This document shows, piece by piece, positions 22,889-33,590 of a stretch of 64,000 bases of DNA. The position numbers and the translations under genes were made by a program. How positions within the stretch are numbered: position 1 is the stretch's first letter; every line of letters starts with the position of its first letter. Source of the DNA: Phialocephala subalpina (lineage: Eukaryota; Ascomycota; Leotiomycetes; Helotiales; Mollisiaceae). The DNA lies in NCBI GenBank assembly GCA_900073065.1, contig FJOG01000027.1, forward strand, positions 566,766 through 630,765, written 5' to 3'. Under the pieces are notes generated by a model that was not told the DNA's origin, ran no database searches, and worked only from the letters and a program-made list of their open reading frames with translations.

Positions 22889-23963
22889 ATGGCAAATGTC
22901 AACATCTTCAAGTTTGGAGTATCCTCTCCGGCAGATACATCACCAATGCAACGGTTGAAGACGGTAGGATATGAGTCGAAAGATATCTTAGCAGTAATAG
23001 GGAAGTCCGAAGGTCAGTGGCTATATTGAACCTGAGGGTGGGGTATCCCACTGACGAATTCAAGGAAACGGCTGCGTCAATGACTTCTCGAGAACGCTCA
23101 GCACCCACGTTTGGGAACCACAGATACCTGAATCAGCCGTCACTATATTTTCCGGCGGGACAGAAGGGGTATTGAGTCCACACGTGACTTTCATTGTCCA
23201 CGATCCCAAACCGACGGGCCTGGTAGCTGCTGTTGGGAGGACAAGACTGCTAGCCCCCCACGAGATTGGAACCTCGGAGCATGCTTTGCAAGTTGCCTCT
23301 TCCGTTCGGGGCCTCATGGACCAGTCCGGCATCCGGAAAGAGCACGTTCACCTGGTCCTGATCAAATGTCCTCTCCTGACCTCTTCGAAAGTGGAGGCAA
23401 TCAAGGCTGCATTCAAGACTCCAGTTACAACAGACACATACGAGTCGATGGCAAAATCACGCTATGCTTCAGCGGTTGGTATAGCAGTTGCTCTTCAAGA
23501 AATCGAGGAAGGGCAGCTCGAAGCGGCAATGCGGAACGAAGATAGGTGGAGTAGCAAAGCCAGCTGTAGCTCCGGCGCTGAGCTCGAAGATTGCCATATT
23601 CTTATAATAGCATCAGACCCCTCCTTTGGCAGCCTCCGGGCAGCTTCGGCTTTCATGAAAGACGCCATTGATGCAAGGACAATTATCAAGATTTTGGATC
23701 AGATCAAGAACGAAGGCGGCCACGTTGTCCAGGTATTCGCCAAGGCGGAAGCAGACCCGACTGGTAAAATCAGAGGAACGAGGCATACGATGAATACTGA
23801 CAGCGATCTGCATTCCACACGGCACGCACGGGCGGCTGTGGGAGGATTGATAGCTGGGTTGACTGGTGACACGCAGATCTACGTATCTGGTGGAGCGGAA
23901 GGTCAAGGGCCACCAGGCGGTGGGAGCCTTTGCATCCTCTACGAGTTGGGTGGGCTCGCGTAG
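22889..23963 (+). CDS. Ring-opening amidohydrolase (cyanuric acid hydrolase/barbiturase family)
   Basis: Two exons, 22889-23012 and 23065-23963 (52-nt intron GTCAGT...CAAG), give 340 residues. The family has three homologous domains, each contributing a Lys/Ser pair to one active site that opens cyanuric acid or barbiturate rings. Signatures visible: VIGKSEGNGCVNDFSR across the splice (Lys about residue 39), FSGGTEGVLSPH (Ser about 71), AKSRYASAVGIAVAL in the second domain, and VSGGAEGQGPPGGGS (about 316) near the C-terminus. Most characterised members are bacterial (AtzD, TrzD, barbiturase), and length is close to theirs. There is no signal peptide, so it is cytosolic. The native substrate could be a pyrimidine or triazine breakdown product. 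A fungal splice inside the core motif shows it is not bacterial contamination. No other pyrimidine-catabolic gene is adjacent. Confidence 0.88.
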
Positions 23964-24670
23964 ATTTCTGTGGCGGGTCGGATGCAATGTCAATCAGGCA
24001 CAGGAATCCTCGGCATTCGAACAACAACCCCTCGCATATATTACAAATCGTCGCATCTTGTCTCAAAGACCCAAAGCTATCAGTGATGGATCTTGCCAAT
24101 GTTTCCTTCTTTCAGTCTTCGTTTCTTTAATTTCCACGACTCGAAAGTTCAAGTCAGAGGTTCAAATTTGGCACGGATGAATTGCGACCTGATGTTTGCC
24201 TATCGAGAAACAATAGCCCGCCGAATTCGGTATCTGGCTAAAACATTTATATGAGCACCTCGACTTTCCGGACCTTGAACCCAATGGGCTTTCTATTTTA
24301 AGATAGAAAACCATGTTTATCCTTTTTTTTGACATGCACTTATTGGTTTCCTTCATATATGCTTAATTTGTTTACGTCGTCTTGGTATTGCCCCACGGAC
24401 TCCGCTCCCCATCAACACAAGTTTTTCCCCAGCCGTTCGAATTTTTGGCTACTGTGTACGACCGTATACTTGTCATGAGCATCAGGAGATCACGAAATCC
24501 TTGTTATTTATCTACCTCACATTTTGTTTAAGAAGCAAGGCATGTCCCTTGGGTCATTGATCGTTGGAGTCGGGCTATATGTGTTAGTTCTTCCATAGTC
24601 GCACAACCTCGGTACGCAAGGTATGCCTCTCCACCTTATTCATGAACTATACTGACCATTCAGACTCAAG
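23964..24670. other. Intergenic
   Basis: No supported gene. It includes the 3' end of the amidohydrolase and the presumed promoter of the secreted protein. Confidence 0.45.
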
Positions 24671-27046
24671 ATGAAGTCCGCACTACTCCTCCTGCCAGCA
24701 TTGGCAGCTACATGCTTCGGTGCTGCAGTACCAGTCCCTGAACGAGACGCTCTACTCGCTCGTGATGATCAGATAGTCACAGTAAGTCTCTACGCCGTAC
24801 TGTTCACCGTTTGACCCAGTCGATGAGGAGTGTGGTTGAGCACGGCGCTTGACCAGTCCACGCATGCAATTTGCTAAGGATTTGTAGGTTATCGTTACAA
24901 TCACGTCCACGACCACAAAGGCCACAAGCACTACGAAAAAGACTATCACCTCGAAGCCAAATAGCACCGTTGTCGTAGTCACCGTGACTTCCACTGTAAG
25001 CATTCTCACCTTTGCATAGGACGTTGGCTCAAGCCAGCACCAAGTTTCTGTCAGTGATTAATGGCATGTAGGTTACCCAAGCTTCCACAACTGCTGCCCC
25101 TGCAACCACAGCCTGGGAACCACCGCACTGGGGCCCTTGGACTTCAGGTTTCCGTCCTCCATGGTGGTCGAGTTGGCTCACCCAAGCCACCCAAGCCAGT
25201 CCTGTCACAATCACCGCCTCGGAAGGACCAGTCACAGTTTATCTCCCAACCTATATCACCGTTACTGCTACGGAGACGGATTCGGATGATGGTTACGCCG
25301 CAACGGTCACGCTCCCGGCTCTGACCTTGGGTGGAAAGCGAGATATGGATGAGGAACCTCGTCATTCTGGTCCAGACCATGTAGGCATTTGAACGCTCAT
25401 CACCCCTGCTGTTGATACACGTCTTTTTGTTGTTTTGTGCAATCGTAATGTTTGAGAGGAGATAATGCCTTGTTTTATCTGAGAAGAAGCGTATATTAAA
25501 ATTGGGAGAAGCGTTTGGTGTTCCAAGATTGAGTGTCCTTGCACTAGCCTTTGATTTAACCCCCTGTACTTGCATATACTCCTCCTACCTTCTTGTACTT
25601 ATGTATTTTTAAAGCGCCTCATTCACCTCATTCTTTTTGCTCTTCATCTATCAGAAATCAAATCTAATACTGACCTCGGCTTGCAGTGGCACCATACCAT
25701 ATGGAATACTCATACATCCGTGTATTACCCACCGCAACAGACCGTCAGTACAGTCTACGCCTACCCTCACAGTACGATCAGCACGGTCTACGTCTACCCA
25801 CCTCAACCCTCCACCACTACTGTCACTGACTACATTGTCGTCGAAACGGATACGACTTCTGAGACACCTCCACGCATCACCTTCTATCCTCCGCGTAACG
25901 CAGCGCCCGAACCAGAAGCCAAAGCTCAGATCTTCGGTCTCGGCCCTGCCAGCCGCACAGTCCAAGGAGCCCCAACCCCACCTCTGCCATGGTGGAACTG
26001 GTGGGCAACAGCCACACCATCAGTTGAAATAATTGACAGAGACACAAACGAAAAACGTGAGCCCCAGACTCTCGAATTCGGCGACTCTCGAAGTAAGCAG
26101 CTCTGACAGTCTTCTAGGTGTTCCAAACTAATTCGAGTCAGCCGTCGAGGGAGCACCACCGTCCACGACACTTGACTGGACATTCTGGGATCCGCCTCAC
26201 CACCCTGGCCACAGAGTTACTACGACTAAGCCTTACGAGATCGATAAAACAACTACCCTTTCTTTCCTTACTATCTATAAGAAACGCGATCCTCAATCCC
26301 TCGGGTTCCCCTCTCGCACGAATGAGATCACTCCTACAGGACCTTCCTACACGCATCATCACCACTCGACTGACTCGACTTCTGTCTCTACTGTCATTGT
26401 CACCGTCACAGAATATCCATATACAGCAACGTCACATCCATACCACCACCCTACAACCATTTCAACTATAATTTTCAGCGCTCCTCCAGACTACCCAATC
26501 TCAACCATAGTCTACAGCCCGACCACAGACTACTACACCCCAAGCCAAACAGGCACAACAATCGAAGCCACTCTCACCCTTCCATTCAGCACCATCCCAG
26601 TATTCACCGGCATCGCCACCCCCTCCGGCCTAAACATCAACGGAAAACGCTCCGCAGCCCCGGAACCAAACCCAGAACCACAAACTTACAGCCTCGGTTT
26701 CCCAACCACCGCCTCCTATTTACCAACAGAGACCAGCCGACCCAAGGAAAATCCTTGCCAGAACAACGTCTTCTTACCTCCTTGGTGGTGTTCAAGTCCC
26801 AGCCTAAGTGTTACAACATACACTGGTACTGTGTTTGAGAACACAGCCACACTGCCTTCGTTGACTATTGGCACTGATCCCGCATGGTGGGGAAATGGGA
26901 GGAAGAACAAGAGGTCTCGACAACGCGTCGCAGCTGCAGAAGCTCAAGAGGACTGGGACTTGGAGGAGAGACAGCAGCTTCTTGGGACGCAGACGAGAAC
27001 TTTCACGTCTACGTCTCCCGCTGCTACTCCATCGGTGGTGCAGTAA
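24671..27046 (+). CDS. Secreted Thr/Ser/Pro-rich protein with Lys-Arg sites
   Basis: Proposed exons 24671-24781, 24888-24995, 25072-25380, 25687-26092 and 26142-27046 give 612 residues. The signal peptide is MKSALLLLPALAATCFGA. The mature part is rich in Thr/Val/Tyr/Pro with VTVT, TVYVYPP and STTT runs, like an O-glycosylated wall protein. Lys-Arg pairs occur in GGKRDMDE, NEKREPQTLEFG, YKKRDPQSLGF and NGKRSAAPEP (followed by EPQTYSLGF), so a degenerate (E/D)PQ-x-L-x-F segment follows several Kex2-like sites. If the third intron (donor GTAGGC at 25381, weak) is retained, translation ends at 25392 and gives a 179-residue protein. The region from 25687 on has no in-frame ATG of its own, which favours the joined model. 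I do not recognise a named family. Confidence 0.6.
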
Positions 27047-27737
27047 GAAAAGAGAGTTTTGTTTGTTAGTACGGAAAGGTTTCGTTTCTTGCATGTGCTC
27101 TGGTAGCAAGTTGTGGGAGAGCATAGGGGTTCTTTTCTTGTACGTAAGCCTGGTTTGGATTGTCAGTATTGGACAGCATACGCATAGGGATGGATGTCGA
27201 TGAGGGAAATTTATCTTTTCATCGCTACTACTTTTCAGAACGAAGTTGTTTCCTTCGTGCCTTATTTGTCCCTTCCCTAGATTCTCATGATCTCCAACTG
27301 CCAAGTGTTTATTTGCCCGAACTCACGTAAAATCCACCCCAAACAATCACGAGGCTTTCTAGTCCCTAAACGAGGCTTCCACAGACCATCACCAGCCTCA
27401 AAATGATTGGTTCCCCATTGCCGGCAAGTCCACCAGTTGACCTCGCAAGGCTGTGCCTGTGCCGGCTAAGTGTATGCAGCACAGCCTTCCGATTGTCATC
27501 ACAAAAGTAACACCACAATTGGTTGCCCCCCAAAATCAATTCACGCAGGCTGTTTGGTACGGCGTCCGTGTGCCTAAGATGATGTCAGGGTCGGTGTATG
27601 GTACCACCTTACAAAACACGCCGTCTGTGCCGAAAAGCAAACGAAACACCGCGATTCCTCATCTTGCGCAAATCTTCAACCTCATTCAACATCAACATCA
27701 CGACTCCGGATCGTCGGGATTTTGAGAAAAAGACAAC
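27047..27737. other. Intergenic
   Basis: No supported gene; upstream region of the next secreted protein. Confidence 0.45.
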
Positions 27738-28728
27738 ATGAAACTCCCAGCATCACTCTTAGGATTGATCTTCACGATTGCACAACGAGCAGAAGCACAG
27801 TCTCAGACAGATCCGACGCAATGGACCTACAACACCTCCCTCCCCACCTCCATCACCCCCCTCGCCTTTCTCACCCAACTAGGCTCCATGTGGCTCTACA
27901 ACGGTACCTTCCCCATCTCCGCATCCTCCCTCTCCTCCCCAGGCTCCACAATTCAATACCTATTCGGGATCGCAGTTCGCGACGCTCAAACCACGAATAA
28001 ACCCCATTTTTCCAGCTCAGAGACGTTAATTTATCTAAATGGGACGGAAGGGATGGCGACGGGGAGTGGGTTGGGGAATCAGAGTGTGGTGGAGGGGTGG
28101 AGTAATTGTTTGTTGTTTTTTAGGAATGTGACGGCGAGTGCGACGAGTGCGGGACAGAATGATGATGGGACGTGTGGTAGTACGTTGGGGGCGACGTGTG
28201 TGAGCGATCTTACTCAAGCGGTGAAGATGGGTACAGGTGGGAATTCGACGGGGAGTTGTGAGGATTTGGTGATTGAGAATTTGCCGAGTAGTTGTCAGGG
28301 GAAGATTGAGATTAATGGGACGAATCCTTGGTTGGTGAAAAGTGTGTATCCCTTTCTTTCTACTCAAGTATCGTTGAAGAGATGTGATACTAACGAGAGG
28401 CTCAGATTTGACGTATAACAACCAAAGTTACTACCCTCTCCTCGAGGTTGAGTCGCCACTCCATCCCTGGGACAGCGAAACGTTCAATGAGGAGGCTCGG
28501 CGGCGGATCTGGCCTGTGTTATGGTACCAGACATTGAATGAAGCCGGGAGCTCGATTTTCAACGGTTCGTTTGCGAATGAGACGGTTACGGGGATGGGGT
28601 GCTTGAGGGCAACGACAAACTACACTGTGAGCAGTGATGCGAGCAATGTAGCGAGATCACTTGGTGGAGAGCAGCAATGGCTGGTAGTTATGGGGCTAGC
28701 GGTTTGGACTGCTTGGAATCTTTCTTGA
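27738..28728 (+). CDS. Putative GPI-anchored secreted glycoprotein
   Basis: Two exons, 27738-28341 and 28406-28728 (64-nt intron), give 308 residues. The signal peptide is MKLPASLLGLIFTIAQRAEA. Many Asn-x-Ser/Thr sites (YNTSL, YNGTF, LNGTEG, FRNVTAS, INGTN, YNNQS, FNGSF, ANETV) and scattered Cys pairs (GTCGS, GATC, GSCED, PSSCQG) indicate a disulfide-bonded glycoprotein. The C-terminus is a hydrophobic stretch (QWLVVMGLAVWTAWNLS) after a small-residue region, typical of a GPI signal. No catalytic domain is recognised. Codon use in the first exon changes abruptly near 28020, from C-rich to G-rich, without interrupting the protein. Confidence 0.8.
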
Positions 28729-29711
28729 TAAATGACTGAGAGGTAAAAGATAGGCGAAGGTATTACAACAGCATCATATTTTGTATATTCAATAATTCGG
28801 AGAAAATGGACACGCCATAGTACCAAGAACGGAGGGCCATTGGCTGAGACATCATCCCAGTGCTCGACTTGAGCAAAACGGTGTATCCTCGTCATACGAT
28901 GGAAAAGTTTGTTCCCCGAGTCGAGTAGAGTACCGGACATTAGAGTATATGAACCCATTGTGTTCCCCCTTTTTCCATGAGGTTGCCCCATTAAAAGTGG
29001 GGACTCTCCCATTTCCTCGCCTAAGGTGGTGTTCCTTTATCGCAATATTCATATGCTGTCATGTACTTTTGCACGAGGCACGCAGTAGTTCTTTGGGGCT
29101 TGCTGCCGGTTATCTGCTTATGGGATTGAACGGTTGAGGGTCTCGATAGTGACAGTGCAGTCGTTCTGGCGTTGGATATACCCCGTATGCTGCGTTCTGA
29201 TCTGCTATGACAAAATGGCCAATGATCAAATTGCTCAATTTGGAAGTCAAAGGTGGCAGGTTGACTAATTTGCAATAGATGGTTGAATTTGACGGCAAAT
29301 TCGACAATCTAGCCTAGATACCTTAATCTAGAATCGTAGCGTCCACACACTGCAGCTAGCATATTGCTATATGGTGGCTATAAACCACCTATGAACGTTA
29401 GCAACTAGAGCCCTGAAGGGGTAGCGAGTAGCGTTCTGCAGCCTGAAAATCGCTGAATCCTTAGTGAGCGAAGCCTGAAAGATAAGCGCACGGCCTTTGC
29501 TCCCAGTCACGTGGAGGCGCGACTTGCTTGTTTCACCGCAGCTTTTCCTCTTCTTCTTTAACGACCATCTCTCATCAACCTTCCTGAGCCTCGCCATCTT
29601 CATCTCTCACTCAACTCCGCCACCTCGACACGATTTCTGTCCCAGAGATCGAAACCCACGATACTCTACACCAGGCCTTCAACCCCTGGGGAAAGAATAA
29701 CAATCAACACC
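28729..29711. other. Intergenic
   Basis: No supported coding sequence; 5' region of BTB copy 3. Confidence 0.45.
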
Positions 29712-30961
29712 ATGTCACATGAGACGGCAATATGGGTAAAACCAGATGCGGCTGCGCCAACAACATCGACGACGGCCACAGAGCCCCAGGTAGTAAAGGA
29801 CAATCCCTTTGTCTTCAATTCTGGCGATGTTCGCATCCTCGTGTTACACAACGGTGAGCGCATTGAGGGCAAGGCATCATCTCACGCGCTGTGTCTCGCG
29901 AGTCCCGTCTGGAGGAAGTTTCTGTTCCCTCCGTGGAAGGATGAGGATGAGAATGCGCCATATCCAAAAGAGACCAAGCAGATTGACTTCACGGATGATG
30001 ATAGTGCTGCTGTGCTTGTTTTGTTAAACATTGCGCATTTGAGGTTTCGTCATGTTCCGGGGTAAGTCCCACTTTCTCCGAGGAGCCTTCCCTCATTACT
30101 GTTCTGGTCCTGCAACTCGAATCTTCTGTCAGGCGATATATGACTGAATGCTATTCGGGCATGAATATATACTTCACGAAACTGGAAATCAATATGCTGA
30201 CTCTCAAATATGGAATGTAGGTGGCTTCCGTACGAGTTCCTGTTGCAGGTCGCGGTTCTTTGTGATCAGTATGATTGCGTAGATCTGGTTCGGCCTTGGC
30301 TCCTAGACAATCTTTGGCTAAGAGATGAATCGAAAGAAGCCATCAAAAGCGGCCAGGAGAAGTGGCTATTCATCGCTTGGGTCTTTGCGCGAGACGACAT
30401 CTTCAAACACCTTGCAAATAAGCTAGTAAGGTCAATCAGTCTCCTATCCAACGATGAGGACAAGTGGATAGCAGCGACTCCTATGCCTCCTCTCATCATC
30501 GGTAAGTGCGATCTGATCTAGGTGAATGGCCTTTACTGATCGAAATGCTTTCTTTTCCAGAAAACGTTCTCTCTTGCCGCAAGGATCTTATCACATCGTT
30601 GCTAAAAATACCGTACGATATTTTAACCGAACTCGAGCAAAGAAATCCATCAATATCTACTTGCGTCCATGGAACGGTGTTACAATGCGACGAGTTAAGA
30701 TATGGCTCTCTCATCCTCAGCCTACGCCGATGCGGCCTCTATCCTCCGCTAAATCCCGAAAATGTTGACATTGCAGTCAACGAGCTCGTAGACATCCTAA
30801 ATAAAGTATCCATCCGCTATCTACCAAAAACTACTAGCTACCAGCTCGGGCACAACGATTGTGGAGTCACACATTTGGGACGTTTAGTCGCAGATGAGCT
30901 CGCCAAGCCCGTGGATCCACTTCTAGATTCGCATCGTGCCCGTTTCCAGGCTCAGAAGTAA
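29712..30961 (+). CDS. BTB/POZ-domain protein, copy 3 (intact)
   Basis: Three exons, 29712-30061, 30221-30501 and 30561-30961, give 343 residues. The BTB/POZ domain starts near residue 37 (FVFNSGDVRILVLHNGERI, ASPVWRKFLFPPW). LCDQYDCVDLVRPWL and KWLFIAWVFAR follow. The C-terminal region contains CDELRYGSLILSL, LYPPLNPENVDI and GHNDCG and ends in SHRARFQAQK. It is clearly homologous to copies 1 and 2, 25 kb away on the other strand. The second intron sits at the same position as in copy 2. The first intron (159 nt, after HVPG) has no counterpart in copies 1 and 2, where the coding runs on without a break. Likely a protein-interaction adaptor; partners unknown. Confidence 0.87.
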
Positions 30962-32368
30962 GGGTATCGTCTGCGAGGAGGGGTTAAGATCCGTCATCTA
31001 TCTGAATGGGTCAGGAGCTTGGTCAAGGAGTACAGATGATCAGCATGGTACGTCGAGGCCTGATCTCTTCAAAATTGAGGTGCCGATTGACCTTAGAGTG
31101 GGAGTATACAGTGTCAAAGCATCGGAAATATAGTACGCGTACTCTTTTCCCGGTCAGGGGTTCCTCCATTCTTGTCCAAGATCATTCATAACGGCTCTCC
31201 AAAGATGTTTGGGAACTTTCTCCTTGGTGCATACATAAGTCAAAGCTAAGCATAGCAAGTAACGCCTAGCGCTAGATCCGTATCTAGTCTGATCATATCT
31301 ATTGTATTTGAATCTATCTCATTTCGTTTTCCAGCGCCTTGTTCACCAACATAAAAGAGTGTCTAGCTCATTGCAAAGTTTCTATTCCTCTATTACCACC
31401 TCATCCCCCCAAAGCTTCAGTCTCCTAGATTTGTGTGGAGCCTCTCATCTAAGATGTCTCGCCTATCCCAACCTTTGAAGGTCCCAGCGGAGCCTGGGAC
31501 ATCGGAAGGGCTCTCCAAGTTAGGGACATTCAACAAATACAGCCCCTCTATGGCGCATAACCCCGCAGAATTTCATCTTGTAAGTATGCACGTCTTCCGT
31601 GTATTCCCACACGACACGATCAGGGATCTCAGTAACCGCTTCTCCTCCATATCGATCGTGGTTGATCAGGATTGGGAACTCGTTCAAGTTCTTGCCGCAC
31701 GGGAATGGAAGTTCTTCTCTATTTCCCATGTAATCTCAGACGACAATTGAGCCCACCAAAATCTACTTCCGTCTTTGGACCTGAGCAGTCGCCGCTCTAA
31801 CCTGAGCCGAGGGTGATCGTTCCTGAGTCCTGCCTGAGCAACCTGAGCACTCTCTAAGTCAGCCTGAGTAATTGGTAGGGGTTAGTTTTGTCTCCCTTAT
31901 AACCCGGTTATAATTTCCTGGAAGAGTCGGCAAAGCAGAGAATCCGTTCCGGGTCTCTTATTAGTCTTGCACGGATTTTCCCAGGAACCGAATTCAAATC
32001 CCACGCTAAGCCTTATATGATAAATACTTAATTAAAGTAAATAAAACTACCCCTTGTAATTATACAAATAAAGCGATTCCACGCATCGGGCGGATCTGAA
32101 TTTGTCGAGGGAAGTAACTGAAAAAACTTTGGCAAGCAGATAAGAACCTCATTGGAACATTTAATTCGCTATGTGAACCCCTGTTGCATATCACAGACTT
32201 CTAGCCCGAAATGCGGACCGACCATGCAAGGTGGCGAAAAAGAACCGCTGGATTTAACCGGATTATCTCCTAAGAGTCCCACTCTCAACCACATGGAATC
32301 GCGTCAGATTCTCGTTGCTGAGCTAGACACAAAATATTAACTGACGAGAACTGCTGAGTTTGGCGAGA
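30962..32368. other. Intergenic with CCTGAG-rich patch
   Basis: No gene is firmly supported apart from the weak small candidate at 31454-31750. A roughly 90-bp patch at 31783-31872 repeats the hexamer CCTGAG about seven times at irregular spacing. Confidence 0.4.
31454..31750 (+). CDS. Candidate small hypothetical protein
   Basis: Weak candidate. An ATG at 31454 opens MSRLSQPLKVPAEPG and a consensus donor GTAAGTATG follows at 31580. An acceptor (TTGATCAG) at 31669 keeps the frame to a stop at 31750, giving 68 residues. Unspliced, the frame also stays open (98 residues). No domain or homologue is recognised. It may be a truncated gene end or chance. Confidence 0.22.
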   Translation: MSRLSQPLKVPAEPGTSEGLSKLGTFNKYSPSMAHNPAEFHLVSMHVFRVFPHDTIRDLSNRFSSISIVVDQDWELVQVLAAREWKFFSISHVISDDN

Positions 32369-33590
32369 ATGCCTACCAAAATAGAAGAAAGTAAGTACAT
32401 ATTCAGAGAGAATTCCGAATTGCAATTCTCTGACAATTGTAGCCCGAGATGGCGAAGGTTTCGTCGAGGCCAGCGTGCATTTCCTCGCGAGGGACAAGCT
32501 CTTTGAGATCGAGAAGCCTTACAGTCTCCGATTCCCTCCCGATGGAGATCTTCCGCAATCAAATATTAAAAGAGAAAAGTTCAAAGTGGTTATGAATGAC
32601 ATGCGAAAAGGAGAACGTCCTACACTAGAGCAAAATGGTTTCCAGATCATGGATATGGAGTCTGCCATGCATTATTCAGACTTTGACGATGAAGAACGGA
32701 TCAAATCTTTATATCTTCCAGAAGTGGAGGCTAGTCTCTTGAAAGAGCTAAATGGAAGACATGTTCATGTAATGGATTTTGCAGTAAGTCCGTGGAACAT
32801 TTCTCTCATTTGGCATTTGCCTGAGATGCTAAACAATCAGGTTCGGCGAAGGCATTCTCAGTTCCCAATATCGACTGGGAAAGAGTTTGAAACACTTCAG
32901 CCAGCGGCATTGGCACATGTTGGTCAGTGGCTAGAACCTGTTAAGATGACTCTCATAACATGCCTGTAGATTTCACAGTGAGAGAAGGCGAGCGTCTCAT
33001 AGAAGTGATGTATGGGGAGCGGGCAGTTGAAGTGCTGAGAGGTCATTGGCAAATTATAAAGTGAGCATTGAGACACTTGCAGTGTCCTTTAATCCACACA
33101 TGGAGAGATACCTGATAGTGGTGTAGCGTTTGGAGACCCCTGCGTGGCCCTTTGAACGATTGGCCTCTGGCGCTCTGCGACGCTCAATCCGTCGATTTTC
33201 GCAACGACATCATGGCAGGAGATATTGTGTACGAAAACTTTGTAACCGAGAATTTGCAAATCATGCACAACCCGGACCAGAAATGGTTCTATCTCCCAGA
33301 TCAAACGACTTCGGAAGTCTTGATATTTAAGAGTGCAGATAGTGAACATTCAGACGCACCCGGTGAGTCCCCGTATACTATCCATCATCTGGGGACCGAC
33401 CCTTCTATCTATGTACGAGATGCTGACTGAGAAAGCTTCCCCCCATGCTGCTTTTTACAATCCAAAAGTTGCACCAGATGAGTTGCCACGCGAAAGTATC
33501 GACTGCAGAGCGTTTGTGTTCTACATCGATTTACCAGAATACCCGCCAGTGGTGGAGGATATCTTTCAAATCTTTCAAACGCATTTGTAA
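32369..33590 (+). CDS. CmcJ/AsaB-family oxidoreductase-like protein
   Basis: Six exons, 32369-32390, 32443-32783, 32841-32922, 32970-33060, 33127-33362 and 33436-33590, give 308 residues. Every junction keeps the frame and the family motifs. Blocks in order: LARDKLFEIEKPY, LEQNGFQIMDMESAM, YLPEVEASLLKEL, VRRRHSQFPISTG, AALAHVDFT, VWRPLRGPLNDWPLALCD, MHNPDQKWFYLPDQ with EVLIFKSADS, and PHAAFYNP with PRESIDCRAFVFY. This family (CmcJ, AsaB, NvfI and relatives) is common in fungal secondary-metabolite clusters and is annotated as hydroxylase/methyltransferase-like. The reaction here is unknown. The 22-nt first exon is a prediction; its splice is consensus at both ends. No other biosynthetic gene is immediately adjacent. 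Confidence 0.82.
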
